Source of the DNA: Priestia endophytica DSM 13796
Lineage (GTDB): Bacteria; Bacillota; Bacilli; Bacillales; Bacillaceae_H
Direction of reading: 5' to 3'
NCBI RefSeq assembly: GCF_900115845.1
Contig: NZ_FOXX01000003.1
Span: 1 to 64,000, forward strand
DNA length: 64,000 nucleotides
Part shown: one piece after another, positions 44,342 through 53,034 of the stretch
Layout: each line of letters starts with the position of its first letter
How positions within the stretch are numbered: the first letter of the stretch is position 1
Notes under the pieces: generated by a model
Told to the model about the DNA's origin: nothing
What the model saw: only the letters and a program-made list of their open reading frames with translations
Databases searched by the model: none
Position numbers and translations under genes: made by a program

Positions 44342-45076
44342 TTATGAATTGTATATTTTTCTGTTTAGATTCACAACATCCTTATGTGAAAATTCAACTT
44401 CCTTTTTTTCTGTAAACCTTTCGATCACCTTATCCCGTAGTAATGGTGCTTTTTCTTTATTTGCCTTTTTCAACGCTTCCGTAAGTTCATCTTTTGTTAG
44501 CTCTGTGCAGTAAGCAGGAGTTCCTGGTTGTTGTCTCCAAGAGTCACTTAAAGAACCACTGTCTACTGCATCAAAGCCTAGCTCGTATACTATGTCCATG
44601 ACTACTTGTTTTTGTGATGGATCATTACCAGCAACCGCCATCGCAATTCGTCCACTAGATTCTTCAGATGTTCCTTCATTTTCTAACGTATAGGCTAATA
44701 AGTTGTTGAAAGCTTTAATGACAGGTCTGCCTAATTGTTTTGAAACCCAAACACTTTCAACCATCCCGTTCTCGATTTCTTCAATTTTGTCGTCTCTAAA
44801 AGGATAATAATTTGAAGTATCTACAATGATTACTTCCTCCCCGACTTGATCGATAATGTTCCGAATGCTTTGCATTGCTTTAGTAGGGAGAGATATTATA
44901 AGAACTTCAATATTTTCCATTACATCCTCTACGCGCACAACTGTTCCAGCAAGCTCTTTTCCTTCTAAATGTTCAATTCCCCTTGCATCTGCAACTTTGA
45001 CGTCATGCCCATTCTTAACTAATTTTTTAGAAATAATTGACCCAATTGGTCCTGCACCTATAATTCCAAATCTCAT
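44342..45076 (-). CDS. NADP oxidoreductase, F420-dependent-reductase-like
   Basis: 244 residues. N-terminal Rossmann fold MRFGIIGAGPIGSIISKKLV and NGHDVKVADARG, then IISLPTKAMQSIRNIIDQVG and VDTSNYYPFRD, as in NADPH-dependent F420 reductases and related 6-phosphogluconate-dehydrogenase-like proteins. Firmicutes lack F420, so the partner is probably another small molecule. Divergent from the HxlR regulator; the shared promoter has palindromes likely bound by it. Confidence 0.8.
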   Translation of the reverse strand: MRFGIIGAGPIGSIISKKLVKNGHDVKVADARGIEHLEGKELAGTVVRVEDVMENIEVLIISLPTKAMQSIRNIIDQVGEEVIIVDTSNYYPFRDDKIEEIENGMVESVWVSKQLGRPVIKAFNNLLAYTLENEGTSEESSGRIAMAVAGNDPSQKQVVMDIVYELGFDAVDSGSLSDSWRQQPGTPAYCTELTKDELTEALKKANKEKAPLLRDKVIERFTEKKEVEFSHKDVVNLNRKIYNS

Positions 45077-45196
45077 GATTGTTCCTCCTCAAGAATTTGT
45101 ATATAAAAGCATTATTCTGCTTAAAGTTACACCATCATATATTTATCAAACCGTAAACATATATTCATTAGATATAAAAAACGTATTGAATACTTC

Positions 45197-45285
45197 TGTT
45201 ACATATACTAGAATAAAATCATTTCTCATCTTTTTGAAGTAGGCAATTAAAATTGCCATAGTACATTTTTTTGTACTTAACAATA
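45197..45285 (+). repeat. Promoter segment duplicated in inverted form, copy 1
   Basis: Includes GTTACATATACTAGAATAAA, the palindrome GGCAATTAAAATTGCC and AGTACATTTTTTTGTACT. Nearly the same sequence lies inverted at 46012-46102. The two copies flank the HxlR gene and a transporter fragment. Confidence 0.75.
45260..45277. promoter_or_regulatory. Putative HxlR operator
   Basis: AGTACATTTTTTTGTACT, a near-perfect palindrome between the divergent reductase and hxlR genes; HxlR proteins bind such GTAC-type palindromes as dimers. Repeated at 46017-46034. Confidence 0.6.
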
Positions 45286-45301
45286 GAAAGCAGGTGAAAA
45301 G

Positions 45302-45661
45302 GTGTCTAGAATATGTAAGGATGGATTTGACCCAGAGTGTATAAAGGAACAAAGAGAAGTATATGGTATTGCCTATACCCAGAATATGCTTTCAGGACGC
45401 TGGAAGTATATTATTCTTTGGTTTTTAAAAACCAAAGAACGTCGTTATAGCGAAATTAAAGCTTTTTTATGGGACATTTCACAGGGTTCTCTTACAAAAC
45501 AGTTGAGAGAATTAGAAGCAGATGGATTAATTAAGCGAGAGGTTTTTCCTGAGGTACCTCCACGTGTTGAATATTCATTAACAACTAAAGGATGTGAATT
45601 TATCCCCATACTTGATATGATGGAGAATTTCGGCAAAAAATTCGGAGAGAAACCTGAGTGA
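45302..45661 (+). CDS. HxlR-family transcriptional regulator
   Basis: 119 residues, GTG start. Winged helix with SGRWKYIILWFLKTKERRYS, then AFLWDISQGSLTKQLRELEA, DGLIKREVFPEVPPRVEYSL, the standard HxlR arrangement. An N-terminal Cys pair (CKDGFDPEC) could be redox-sensitive, as in YodB/HypR. Probably controls the divergent NADP oxidoreductase and itself through AGTACA...TGTACT. Confidence 0.88.
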   Translation: MSRICKDGFDPECIKEQREVYGIAYTQNMLSGRWKYIILWFLKTKERRYSEIKAFLWDISQGSLTKQLRELEADGLIKREVFPEVPPRVEYSLTTKGCEFIPILDMMENFGKKFGEKPE

Positions 45662-45747
45662 AATAATAAAATGATATTTTTTATCAATTGGACCGAATTT
45701 GTGAAGTATTGTACTAACGGGTTTAGTTCAATAGGGTTATTCTATCT

Positions 45748-45795
45748 AATTCAAAACGCTGCAATCGTTAAAATTAGATTGCAGCGTTTTGAATT
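45748..45795. terminator. Bidirectional terminator
   Basis: A 19-bp perfect stem, AATTCAAAACGCTGCAATC with its complement at 45777-45795. Confidence 0.85.
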
Positions 45796-45806
45796 ATTTT
45801 ACTATA

Positions 45807-46015
45807 TTATGCAGATATTTCTTCACTAGGGTGTTTATTTTCTTTATAGATAAGATAAAAAGCAACTATCATAAATAGTAATGCAGAATAACGTTTTATA
45901 TCTAAATGAATGACTAAACTATTGAACCAGCCGAGATTGTCAATAACAATGCCGATTACAAGCTGACCAATGATCATGGTAATATGGGTTGCAATAACTC
46001 CAGCTTTTTGTTATT
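45807..46015 (-). pseudogene. C-terminal fragment of a YdcZ-type DMT transporter
   Basis: Read leftward: GVIATHITMIIGQLVIGIVI, DNLGWFNSLVIHLDIKRYSA, LLFMIVAFYLIYKENKHPSE and stop. This is the last pair of helices of the YdcZ/DUF606 family. The 5' part is replaced by the inverted promoter copy at 46012-46102, so the joint is a rearrangement point. Confidence 0.75.
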
Positions 46016-46102
46016 AAGTACAAAAAAATGTACTATGGCAATTTTTATTGCCCTCTTTTAAAAAATGAGAATTGGTTTTATTCTAGGATATGTAACAAAA
46101 TT
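46012..46102 (-). repeat. Promoter segment duplicated in inverted form, copy 2
   Basis: Contains AGTACAAAAAAATGTACT (46017-46034), GGCAATTTTTATTGCC and GGATATGTAACAAAAT, the inverse of 45197-45285 with a few changes. The stretch 46103-46260 to its right has short decayed frames (HLSVKQLMWIMGSILWLDP) that I cannot identify. Confidence 0.75.
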
Positions 46103-46261
46103 ACTCCATACAACAAGTTGATAGGCAAACGGTGTAATAAACAGAATTTGGACATTTGAGTGTGAAACAGCTGATGTGGATCATGGGTTCTATCTTATGG
46201 TTGGATCCATACTTTTGCCCTCCATAGCCCGATAAAATGTGAGTAGGTCCCTTAGGATAAA

Positions 46262-46302
46262 TTGACAACTAAATTTTCATCGTGGTATAGTTAGCTTGCT
46301 AA
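46262..46302 (+). promoter_or_regulatory. marR promoter with overlapping operator
   Basis: TTGACA (46262-46267), 18-nt spacer, TATAGT (46286-46291), directly followed by the palindrome TTAGCTTGCTAA (46291-46302). The same palindrome type occurs at 46775 and 47127, consistent with autorepression by the MarR protein encoded next. Confidence 0.7.
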
Positions 46303-46329
46303 ATATAGTGTGGTAGTGGAGGCATATCT

Positions 46330-46755
46330 ATGAACGATAATGTTGATTGCGATATTCGTCAGTCATTAGATAAAATTTCATTTCAAATGCGTCGAGATTA
46401 TAATGAGAGTCTAAGAGAACTTAATCTTTATGTTGGCCAAGATAATTTACTCTCTCGGTTGTGGTTAGGCGATGGGGTAACACAAAGGCAACTATGTGAA
46501 CATTTAAAATGTGAACCGCCTACGGTAACAAATATGGTTAAATCATTGGAGCAAAACGGATTTATATACCGTAAACGTGATGAACAAGATGCAAGGGTTA
46601 TGCGAATTTATCTAACGGACAAAGGCAAAGAATTAGAGAAACCGGTTGAGTTCAAATGGAAACAGCAGCAAGAAAAGTTACTCCATTCAATCTTACCGGA
46701 AGAACGCTTACTATTAAGGCAACTTATGAAGCGAATGGAGAGAAACTTGTTCTAA
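46330..46755 (+). CDS. MarR-family transcriptional regulator
   Basis: 141 residues. Winged helix core GDGVTQRQLCEHLKCEPPTV, TNMVKSLEQNGFIYRKRDEQ and DARVMRIYLTDKGKELE, the last with the D-x-R wing signature. N- and C-terminal dimerisation helices present. It precedes a flavin monooxygenase operon whose promoter has the same palindromic operator, so it is probably the local repressor, released by a toxic or quinone-like ligand. Confidence 0.9.
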   Translation: MNDNVDCDIRQSLDKISFQMRRDYNESLRELNLYVGQDNLLSRLWLGDGVTQRQLCEHLKCEPPTVTNMVKSLEQNGFIYRKRDEQDARVMRIYLTDKGKELEKPVEFKWKQQQEKLLHSILPEERLLLRQLMKRMERNLF

Positions 46756-46774
46756 GTTTTCTCTATATTGATAT

Positions 46775-46786
46775 TTAGCATGCTAA
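46775..46786. promoter_or_regulatory. Second MarR-type palindrome
   Basis: TTAGCATGCTAA just past the marR stop. The stretch 46787-47090 has decayed reading frames (YDVLKPKGYEYYTLQFSKEV then KRSLVFAGE and stop at about 47111) of an unidentified protein; this palindrome may have belonged to that gene. Confidence 0.5.
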
Positions 46787-47094
46787 ATATTTAACAGTTC
46801 TATATCGTTTATTTACTAACAAAAAGGTTATGGATCCACTGAAGAGGATGCGTCTAGCCAAAAACAATGATATCCGTACTTTCTAAAATGCTTTGGCTTA
46901 ATTTCATAGGAGAATATATTTTTAAAGACGTACATTGAATAATAGCCTTTCTCAACAGGGAAGCTTTTTTTTGGAAGTGTGGGACCCAGCATTTTGATGA
47001 ATCATTGCACCAGCCTTTTACAACTATGACGTACTCAAACCCAAGGGATATGAGTATTATACGTTACAATTCAGTAAGGAAGTCAAAAGAAGTC

Positions 47095-47138
47095 TTGTCT
47101 TTGCTGGGGAATAACCAGTAGATTAGTTAGCAAGCTAA
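47095..47138 (+). promoter_or_regulatory. Promoter and operator of the monooxygenase operon
   Basis: TTGTCT (47095-47100), 18-nt spacer, TAGATT (47119-47124), then TTAGCAAGCTAA (47127-47138). Geometry nearly identical to the marR promoter, which strongly suggests shared control. Confidence 0.6.
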
Positions 47139-47205
47139 ATAATATTGAATTTTCTCCGAGCTACTAAAACTTGATTGGAAATAATTCACTAAGGAGAAGA
47201 GATAT

Positions 47206-48540
47206 ATGAAAAAAAGAAAAGAAATGCAACTAGCACTACAAATGGTTTCTGGATATGGAGCCGAATTTAGCGCTTGGAGAATGCCTGGTACCGACCCAGC
47301 AGCCTACACAAATACGGATAGTTATGTGGAGCGAGCTAAATTAGCTGAAAAAGGAAAATTTCAAATGATCTTCATCGCGGATACTCCTGCATTATACAAT
47401 GACTTAGGTCCTCAGACTCCTATGTTCCCTATGGATCCTATGTTAGCGCTAATGGCTGTAGCTAGAGAAACGAAACATATTGGGCTTGTTGCTACCCTAT
47501 CAACGACATTCAATTATCCATATAACATAGCACGTCAGTTCAAAGCACTAGATGTTATAAGTCATGGACGTGTAGGATGGAATGCGGTCACCTCATCCCA
47601 TCCATTAGCAGCAGCAAATTTTGGTGCTCGGGTTGCCAATCGCAAAGAAAGATATGGTAAGGCACATGAGAGTATACAAATCGTTCAAGCATTATGGGGG
47701 AGTTGGGAACCAGACGCTTGGACGTTAGATGTAGATGGAGGAAAATTTGCGGACATGGACAAAATTCAGCCTATCAACCTTGAAGGGCAGTATTACGCAT
47801 CTCGTGGTCCTTTACCAATCCCCCCTTCTGAGCAAGGTCAGCCAGTTATTTTCCAAGCAGGCGGAGGGGAAGAAGGATTGGAATTAGCAGGGAGGTACGC
47901 TTCTGGTGTCTATGCTAACCCTTACGACATTGAGTCTGCTCGTGAACATAGACAAGCGCTTCGACAAAGTGCAGCTCGTTTTGGCCGAAATCCCGATGAT
48001 ATCAAGATGTATGCAGGTTTTATGTTTTCCATAGGTTCAACTGAAGAAGAAGGTTTAGAACGACGAAGACAGCTTATGAGTTTTAATCCTGAGGAGATTC
48101 CAGGAAGGGTAAGTTACCTTGGTTCCATGGTTGGTTTACCACTATCGGTGAATTCGGTAGATATTGATCAACCATTAGCAGCTGATATGTTGAAAAAGGC
48201 ATATGCCAACCCAATGGATCCACGTTCCCCCAGAGCTTTAGAGCTGTTGAAAAAAGGGCTATCCATTCGAGATGTTCTTGCCCATGGGGTCATTAACTAT
48301 CATCCAGTAGTTGCAGGTACCCCCGTACAAGTTGCTGACTTCTTGGAAGAATGGTTTTTAGCTGGTGCATGTGACGGCTTCTCGGTTGTTCCGGATATAG
48401 CCTATGATGGAGTTGCTGACTTTGTGAATCTGGTTGTCCCCATTTTGCAGGAGCGCGGTTTGTTCCACAGGGAATATGAAGGAAAAACACTGCGCGAGAA
48501 TATGGGAGTTCCTTATCAATACAGAAGACTAAAATATTAA
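47206..48540 (+). CDS. LLM-class flavin monooxygenase (NtaA/SnaA/DszA type)
   Basis: 444 residues, the full length for the nitrilotriacetate monooxygenase component A group. MQLALQMVSGYGAEFSAWRM, FQMIFIADTPALYND, VATLSTTFNYPYNIARQFKA, LDVISHGRVGWNAVTSS and PVIFQAGGGEEGLELAGRYA are family signatures for FMN binding. It uses reduced flavin and oxygen to oxidise a small organic or sulfur compound. AAGGAGAAG site; first gene of an operon with a nitroreductase and an efflux pump under the MarR regulator. Confidence 0.9.
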   Translation: MKKRKEMQLALQMVSGYGAEFSAWRMPGTDPAAYTNTDSYVERAKLAEKGKFQMIFIADTPALYNDLGPQTPMFPMDPMLALMAVARETKHIGLVATLSTTFNYPYNIARQFKALDVISHGRVGWNAVTSSHPLAAANFGARVANRKERYGKAHESIQIVQALWGSWEPDAWTLDVDGGKFADMDKIQPINLEGQYYASRGPLPIPPSEQGQPVIFQAGGGEEGLELAGRYASGVYANPYDIESAREHRQALRQSAARFGRNPDDIKMYAGFMFSIGSTEEEGLERRRQLMSFNPEEIPGRVSYLGSMVGLPLSVNSVDIDQPLAADMLKKAYANPMDPRSPRALELLKKGLSIRDVLAHGVINYHPVVAGTPVQVADFLEEWFLAGACDGFSVVPDIAYDGVADFVNLVVPILQERGLFHREYEGKTLRENMGVPYQYRRLKY

Positions 48541-48566
48541 AATAATTAATAGAGGAGAGAATTCAA

Positions 48567-49307
48567 ATGAATAATACCCTTAAATTACTTCATAATCATA
48601 CGTCCATTCGTTCTTATACAAATCAACCATTAACAGAGGAACAACGAGAGGCAATCTTTCAGGCTGCTAATCAGACTTCATCTTTCAGCCTTTTACAGGC
48701 CGTTTCTATCATTAGAATTACAGATTCAGATCTTCGCAAAAAAGTAATGCAGCTTTCTGCGAATCAGCCTTATATTGAAGAGGCAGCAGAGTTTTGGATT
48801 TTTTGTGCAGATTTTAACCGAAATCATCAAATTGCCCCCAAGGTAGACCTTGACTATATTGAATACCTTTTAATCGGTACATTCGATGCGGGGCTCATGG
48901 CTCAGAATGCTTTAACGGCAGCTGAATCAATGGGACTCGGTGGTGTATATATCGGTGGAGTAAGACTTAATATTACAGAATTAACTGAGGTATTAAATTT
49001 GCCAGAGCATGTGGTTCCTTTAGTGGGGCTATGCATAGGCCACCCTGCTGGAGAGAAACCTGGACTAAAACCACGTTTACCTCAATCAATGGTCATGTTT
49101 AATAATCAGTATCAAGCACTAGATGAAGAAAAATTAGCAACCTATGACCAACAGATGCGTGAGTATTACCAAGATCGTCCTGTTAAAGCTCCTTTCACAG
49201 TAAAGAAAGTAAAGGGATGGAAAGATCATATTGAGGATCATCTTGAAAGAAGCAAATTACCCTTCATGCTTGAGTATTTAAACAAACAAGGATTTGCTAA
49301 AAAATAA
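48567..49307 (+). CDS. NfrA-type nitroreductase/NADPH-flavin oxidoreductase
   Basis: 246 residues. LLHNHTSIRSYTNQPLTEEQ and NQTSSFSLLQAVSIIRITD at the N-terminus, AAESMGLGGVYIGGVRLNIT in the middle, and GLCIGHPAGEKPGLKPRLPQ, all typical of the NfrA/Frp branch that binds FMN and uses NADPH. It may supply reduced flavin to the monooxygenase encoded 26 bp upstream or reduce quinones itself. Confidence 0.88.
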   Translation: MNNTLKLLHNHTSIRSYTNQPLTEEQREAIFQAANQTSSFSLLQAVSIIRITDSDLRKKVMQLSANQPYIEEAAEFWIFCADFNRNHQIAPKVDLDYIEYLLIGTFDAGLMAQNALTAAESMGLGGVYIGGVRLNITELTEVLNLPEHVVPLVGLCIGHPAGEKPGLKPRLPQSMVMFNNQYQALDEEKLATYDQQMREYYQDRPVKAPFTVKKVKGWKDHIEDHLERSKLPFMLEYLNKQGFAKK

Positions 49308-49346
49308 ACTGTTACTAATTAAATGGATTTACAAGGAGATATAGAA

Positions 49347-50783
49347 ATGAAGAAGCAATACAATACGCGTGTCATCTTGGCATCGCTGCTTATGTGCGGT
49401 TTTGTAGGCATGTTTAGCGAGACGGCTCTAAATATAGCAATGACTAATTTAATGGAAGTGTTCCAAATTTCAGCCGCAACCGCACAGTGGTTAACAACCG
49501 GTTTCCTGCTGACTCTTGGCATTTTAATGCCGATAAGCGGCCTGCTGTTGCAGAGATTTACAACGAGACAGCTGTTCACAGGTTCTCTCATGAGCTTAAT
49601 CATAGGTACCCTCATTGCGGCGCTCGCGTTTAATTTTGAGATGTTGATGGTTGCTCGAGTTTTACAGGCAGCAGGCATGGCATTATTGCTGCCACTCATG
49701 TTCAATACGGTTCTTGTCATATACCCGCCGGAAAAGCGAGGGGCGGCGATGGGCTTCGTTGGACTTGTTATCATGTTTGCGCCAGCAACCGGACCGACCA
49801 TAGGCGGTCTATTAATCGAGTATTTAACATGGCATTATATCTTCTGGTTTTCACTGCCGTTCTTGGTTATTGGATTGTTGATAGGGCTGAAGTATTTGGA
49901 AAATGTCACCGATGTCACGAAGCCCCAAATCGATATGCTGTCTGTCGCATTGTCAACGATCGGCTTTGGAGGAGTTGTCTTCGGCTTCAGTAAGGCAGGC
50001 GAAGGAGCTGAAGGATGGGGAAGCGCAGTTGTGGGCACTTCAATCATTGTTGGGCTCGTCGCGCTGGTACTGTTCATACTGCGGCAGAACTCTAAACGCG
50101 ATCCGATGATGAATCTGAGCGTTTTCAAGTACCCAATGTACGTCGTTGGGCTGCTCCTGGTAATGTCGTGTACGTTGATCATTATGTCGAGCATGATTAT
50201 CCTACCGATGTTTTTGCAGACGGGTGCAGGATTGTCTGTGTTCACTGCAGGACTCATGCTTTTGCCGGGTAGCGCGCTGAACGGTATCCTCTCTCCACGT
50301 ATGGGGAGCTTGTTCGATAAATATGGGCCGAAATGGCTCGTTATTCCTGGTCTCGTAATCGTGGCAGTCATGTTATGGTTCTTTACAACCCTGTCTCCTG
50401 CTTCATCAGTGGCCTTTATCGTGGCTTTGCATATCGGGCTCATGGTTGGGGTAGGGATGATATGGATGCCTGCCCAAACGAACGGGTTAAATCAATTACC
50501 GCCGGAGTTATACCCGCACGGCACGGCAGTCATGAATACACTTCAGCAGGTGATGGGTGCGATTGGAACGGCGGTCGCAATCAGTATCCTTACGGGCGGT
50601 ATGGAGGAATACTTGCATCGCTCCTCCACTCCGGCCAAACAGGCCGAAATTGCAAACGCGATGACAGCTGGATCACAAAACGTGTTCCTGTTCACGATGA
50701 TCATAGCACTGATTGGCTTGGTCATAGCGTTCTTCATCCGCCGTGTCATCGTCAACCACAAGGTGATGAATATGCCTCATTAA
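49347..50783 (+). CDS. DHA2-type MFS multidrug transporter
   Basis: 478 residues from the ATG at 49347 (AAGGAGATATAG upstream), about 14 membrane helices. GFVGMFSETALNIAMTNLME and TAQWLTTGFLLTLGILMPIS match the EmrB/QacA branch; the antiporter motif region is GTLIAALAF...RVLQAAGMALLLPLMFN and GPTIGGLLIEYLTWHYIFW. Base composition is clearly richer in G and C than its neighbours, with different codon choice, so it was probably acquired separately and joined to the operon. A hairpin lies at 50795-50830. Confidence 0.88.
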   Translation: MKKQYNTRVILASLLMCGFVGMFSETALNIAMTNLMEVFQISAATAQWLTTGFLLTLGILMPISGLLLQRFTTRQLFTGSLMSLIIGTLIAALAFNFEMLMVARVLQAAGMALLLPLMFNTVLVIYPPEKRGAAMGFVGLVIMFAPATGPTIGGLLIEYLTWHYIFWFSLPFLVIGLLIGLKYLENVTDVTKPQIDMLSVALSTIGFGGVVFGFSKAGEGAEGWGSAVVGTSIIVGLVALVLFILRQNSKRDPMMNLSVFKYPMYVVGLLLVMSCTLIIMSSMIILPMFLQTGAGLSVFTAGLMLLPGSALNGILSPRMGSLFDKYGPKWLVIPGLVIVAVMLWFFTTLSPASSVAFIVALHIGLMVGVGMIWMPAQTNGLNQLPPELYPHGTAVMNTLQQVMGAIGTAVAISILTGGMEEYLHRSSTPAKQAEIANAMTAGSQNVFLFTMIIALIGLVIAFFIRRVIVNHKVMNMPH

Positions 50784-50927
50784 TGTTTTGCCAGCAAGGT
50801 GCTTTAGCTTAACAAGCCAAAGCACCTTAGAGGAATTCGACTTTCCAGGTTAAAATTTGCTTAGCTTATAATATCCGCATTTTGTCGGCAGGACCTCTTA
50901 TAGGTTATCCCAAAATATATAGGATAG

Positions 50928-51143
50928 CTATACGAACAGCCCTTACCTAATATAGGTAAGGGCTGTTTTATTCTTTGTTTATTTAGGTTTTTGTAAGAAA
51001 TTTTTATCTAACAATTGAATAGAAAGAATATCTCGCTCTGAAGTATATAACAATTTCATTTCTTCCTGTATATAGCGACCCTTTACTACTTTTCTAATCT
51101 TTATCTTTCCATCAGGTAATGTATATTCTTGATACAGGGTCAT
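50928..51143 (-). pseudogene. Frameshifted paralogue of the 54-residue protein
   Basis: From an ATG at 51143 (GAGGAGTAAATCC upstream) it reads MTLYQEYTLPDGKIKIRKVV, then EEMKLLYTSERDILSIQLLD, clearly related to the 40630 gene. A one-base deletion near 51000 (relative to that gene) shifts the end out of frame, and the reading runs on into the hairpin at 50935-50972 until a stop at 50928. If the base were restored it would end in LQKPK near 50980. Confidence 0.55.
50935..50972. terminator. Bidirectional terminator
   Basis: AACAGCCCTTACCT with AGGTAAGGGCTGTTTT, loop AATAT. Confidence 0.8.
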
Positions 51144-51199
51144 AGGATTTACTCCTCTTTTTCAAAAGTTTCTTCCATTAATATATTATCCTATATGTA

Positions 51200-51410
51200 A
51201 AAACCCTTTGTTAATATTAAACAAAGGGTTTCTTTTTATTTAACAATCACTAGTTTACATAACACACATTATCGGACATAAACTACTCAGAGGAATTTTT
51301 ATGCTATATATGTATATGAGTCTATAAAACTGGACAAGCTATTAATGTATTCCCCTATCTATACCTATAAGAAAACTCTTTGCTAGTACTGAGCAAAGAA
51401 TTTTCTTATG
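51200..51410 (-). repeat. Terminator-type repeats and partial copy C of the dispersed repeat
   Basis: AAAACCCTTTG/CAAAGGGTTTC hairpin near 51202-51233, then at 51290-51410 a shortened and altered version of the large repeat (GTATATGAGTCTATAAAACT, ATTAATGTATTCCCCTAT, CTTTGCTAGTACTGAGCAAAG). Another hairpin, AGCTCTTTTTTATTAAAAAAGAGGGCT, follows at 51470-51500. No gene in 51144-51538. Confidence 0.6.
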
Positions 51411-51538
51411 TGTAAAGACTATTCAAATAGGATTCATCAATACCAAACAGGTTATAAGGAAACTAAGAAAGCTCTTTTTTATTAAAAAAGAGGGCTTTTT
51501 AAATCAAAGTTTATAAATCTTAAAGATGTATAAAAGGT

Positions 51539-52159
51539 TTAGATTTCTGAACGATAGGTTTTTCCTAACTCCTTACCAAGACCAAAATAATGACGGAAAT
51601 TATAAATTAATGGATTCCATTGGTTTGGATCAATATGATTCTCTCCTATAATCATGTCTTTATGAGCATGAACATGTATAGCTTCTGTCTCTACAATGGC
51701 AAAATGGGTTGAATAGTCAGGGATTCTAACTTGTTTCACCTTAGCTTCAATTTGAAGTGGACACTCTGCAATACGTGTAGGCTTAATGGATTGTGATGGA
51801 ATAGGCGTTAATTCACTATGGAGGTACTTTTCCTTTTGATAGGTAAACCCTAGTTTTTCTTTATAGTCCGGAACAGGATCTTTTCCTGTATAAGAAGCTA
51901 TTTTCTCAACGTTTCCCCATAGCGAAGCGTTGGGAATATTAATGACACATTCAGGATGTCGTTGCAAATTCTCTAGCGCTTTTCCTCCTGCTGCAATTCC
52001 TAATATAATGTAATTTCCTAATGCCCAAGAAGATGACAGAGGGCTTATATTGACGGTTTGATCTTCATTTAGTGTAGTGAGTAAAATAACGGAAGTCCCA
52101 TAATATAAGACTTTAGGTTTGATTATTTTAGTAGATGGAAGTTGATTTATGCCGTTCAT
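51539..52159 (-). CDS. Flavin reductase-like FMN-binding protein
   Basis: 206 residues from the ATG at 52159 (AGAGGAGAG upstream). Split-barrel flavin reductase fold: PKVLYYGTSVILLTTLNEDQ, TVNISPLSSSWALGNYIILG and LENLQRHPECVINIP. It may reduce flavin for a monooxygenase or act on a flavin-bound substrate. Divergent from an ArsR-type regulator, with which it probably forms a regulated pair. Confidence 0.82.
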   Translation of the reverse strand: MNGINQLPSTKIIKPKVLYYGTSVILLTTLNEDQTVNISPLSSSWALGNYIILGIAAGGKALENLQRHPECVINIPNASLWGNVEKIASYTGKDPVPDYKEKLGFTYQKEKYLHSELTPIPSQSIKPTRIAECPLQIEAKVKQVRIPDYSTHFAIVETEAIHVHAHKDMIIGENHIDPNQWNPLIYNFRHYFGLGKELGKTYRSEI

Positions 52160-52254
52160 CTTTATCTCTCCTCTATTTGTAGGCTCTTTTTTATTGTAAA
52201 ATATAAACATCTCAATCCTCATCGAAATGTGGATTACATAGGGGAGGAGTAAAA

Positions 52255-52944
52255 ATGAACGTAAATCCTAATGTAGCAAAGATTGCTACTCTTGTAAGCG
52301 AATCTTCACGTGCAGCCATCTTAACCGTCTTACTGGACGGTCGATTTCATCCGGTCAATGAACTTGCTTATATGGCTGGAATAAAGCCTCAAACAGCTAG
52401 TTTTCATTTAACTAAAATGATGAATGCCAATGTAGTTGCCGTTGAAAAACAAGGGAGACACCGATACTATGGGATTCTTAATGAAGAAGTAGCCCAAGTT
52501 ATGGAATCCCTTTTATCTTTAGCTCCACCAGTCGAAGTAAGGTCCCTAAAACAAGCTACCGAGGATAAACAAATTCGTTTCGCAAGGACATGCTATGATC
52601 ATCTTGCAGGAAATTTAGGTATACAACTAAAAGATTCTTTAATTGAAAGAGGCTTTTTATTAGAAGAACAAAATGAGTTTCTGGTCACTGAAGAAGGGCA
52701 TGAATTCTTCAAGAAACTTCAAATTGATATGGGAAAGGCCAGAAAAAAACGTCGTTCTTTTTCACCTAAATGTTTAGATTGGAGTGAAAGGCGTCATCAT
52801 CTTGCAGGATCCTTAGGAAATGTAATTTTAGAAAGGCTGTTAGAGCTAAATTGGATTCAACGTTTACCTAACACAAGAGCTATAAAAATTACTTCTGAGG
52901 GAAAAAGAGGGTTAAAAGAAATATTTTCTATTGATATTAGTTAA
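52255..52944 (+). CDS. ArsR-type HTH regulator
   Basis: 229 residues, longer than classical ArsR. N-terminal winged helix: SRAAILTVLLDGRFHPVNEL, AYMAGIKPQTASFHLTKMMN and HRYYGILNEEVAQVMESLL. The C-terminal 120 residues (FARTCYDHLAGNLGIQLKDS, CLDWSERRHHLAGSLGNVIL) are seen in a Bacillus group of ArsR-like proteins and have His and Cys that could bind metal or flavin. GGGGAGGAG site. Divergent from the flavin reductase. Confidence 0.85.
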   Translation: MNVNPNVAKIATLVSESSRAAILTVLLDGRFHPVNELAYMAGIKPQTASFHLTKMMNANVVAVEKQGRHRYYGILNEEVAQVMESLLSLAPPVEVRSLKQATEDKQIRFARTCYDHLAGNLGIQLKDSLIERGFLLEEQNEFLVTEEGHEFFKKLQIDMGKARKKRRSFSPKCLDWSERRHHLAGSLGNVILERLLELNWIQRLPNTRAIKITSEGKRGLKEIFSIDIS

Positions 52945-53005
52945 AAAACTTTCAGGCATTAGATTCAAATTTAGTTACCATAATGTTGATTATCGAAGAA
53001 AAATA

Positions 53006-53034
53006 AAGCCTTCGCTGATGAGCAAAGGCTTTAT
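53006..53034. terminator. Intrinsic terminator
   Basis: AAAGCCTTCGCT with AGCAAAGGCTTTATT, between the ArsR-type gene and the leftward SunI-like gene. Confidence 0.65.

Noticed and set aside
49835-50443. Long leftward open frame (about 200 codons) opposite the DHA2 transporter
   Set aside because: An antisense shadow caused by the higher GC of the transporter gene; low-complexity Pro/Ser/Thr/Ile composition and no RBS.
3711-53034. Recurrent CCCTTTGC...GCAAAGGG hairpins as a CRISPR-like or REP array
   Set aside because: They are single, widely separated, lie at gene ends and have T runs, so they are related terminators rather than an array.
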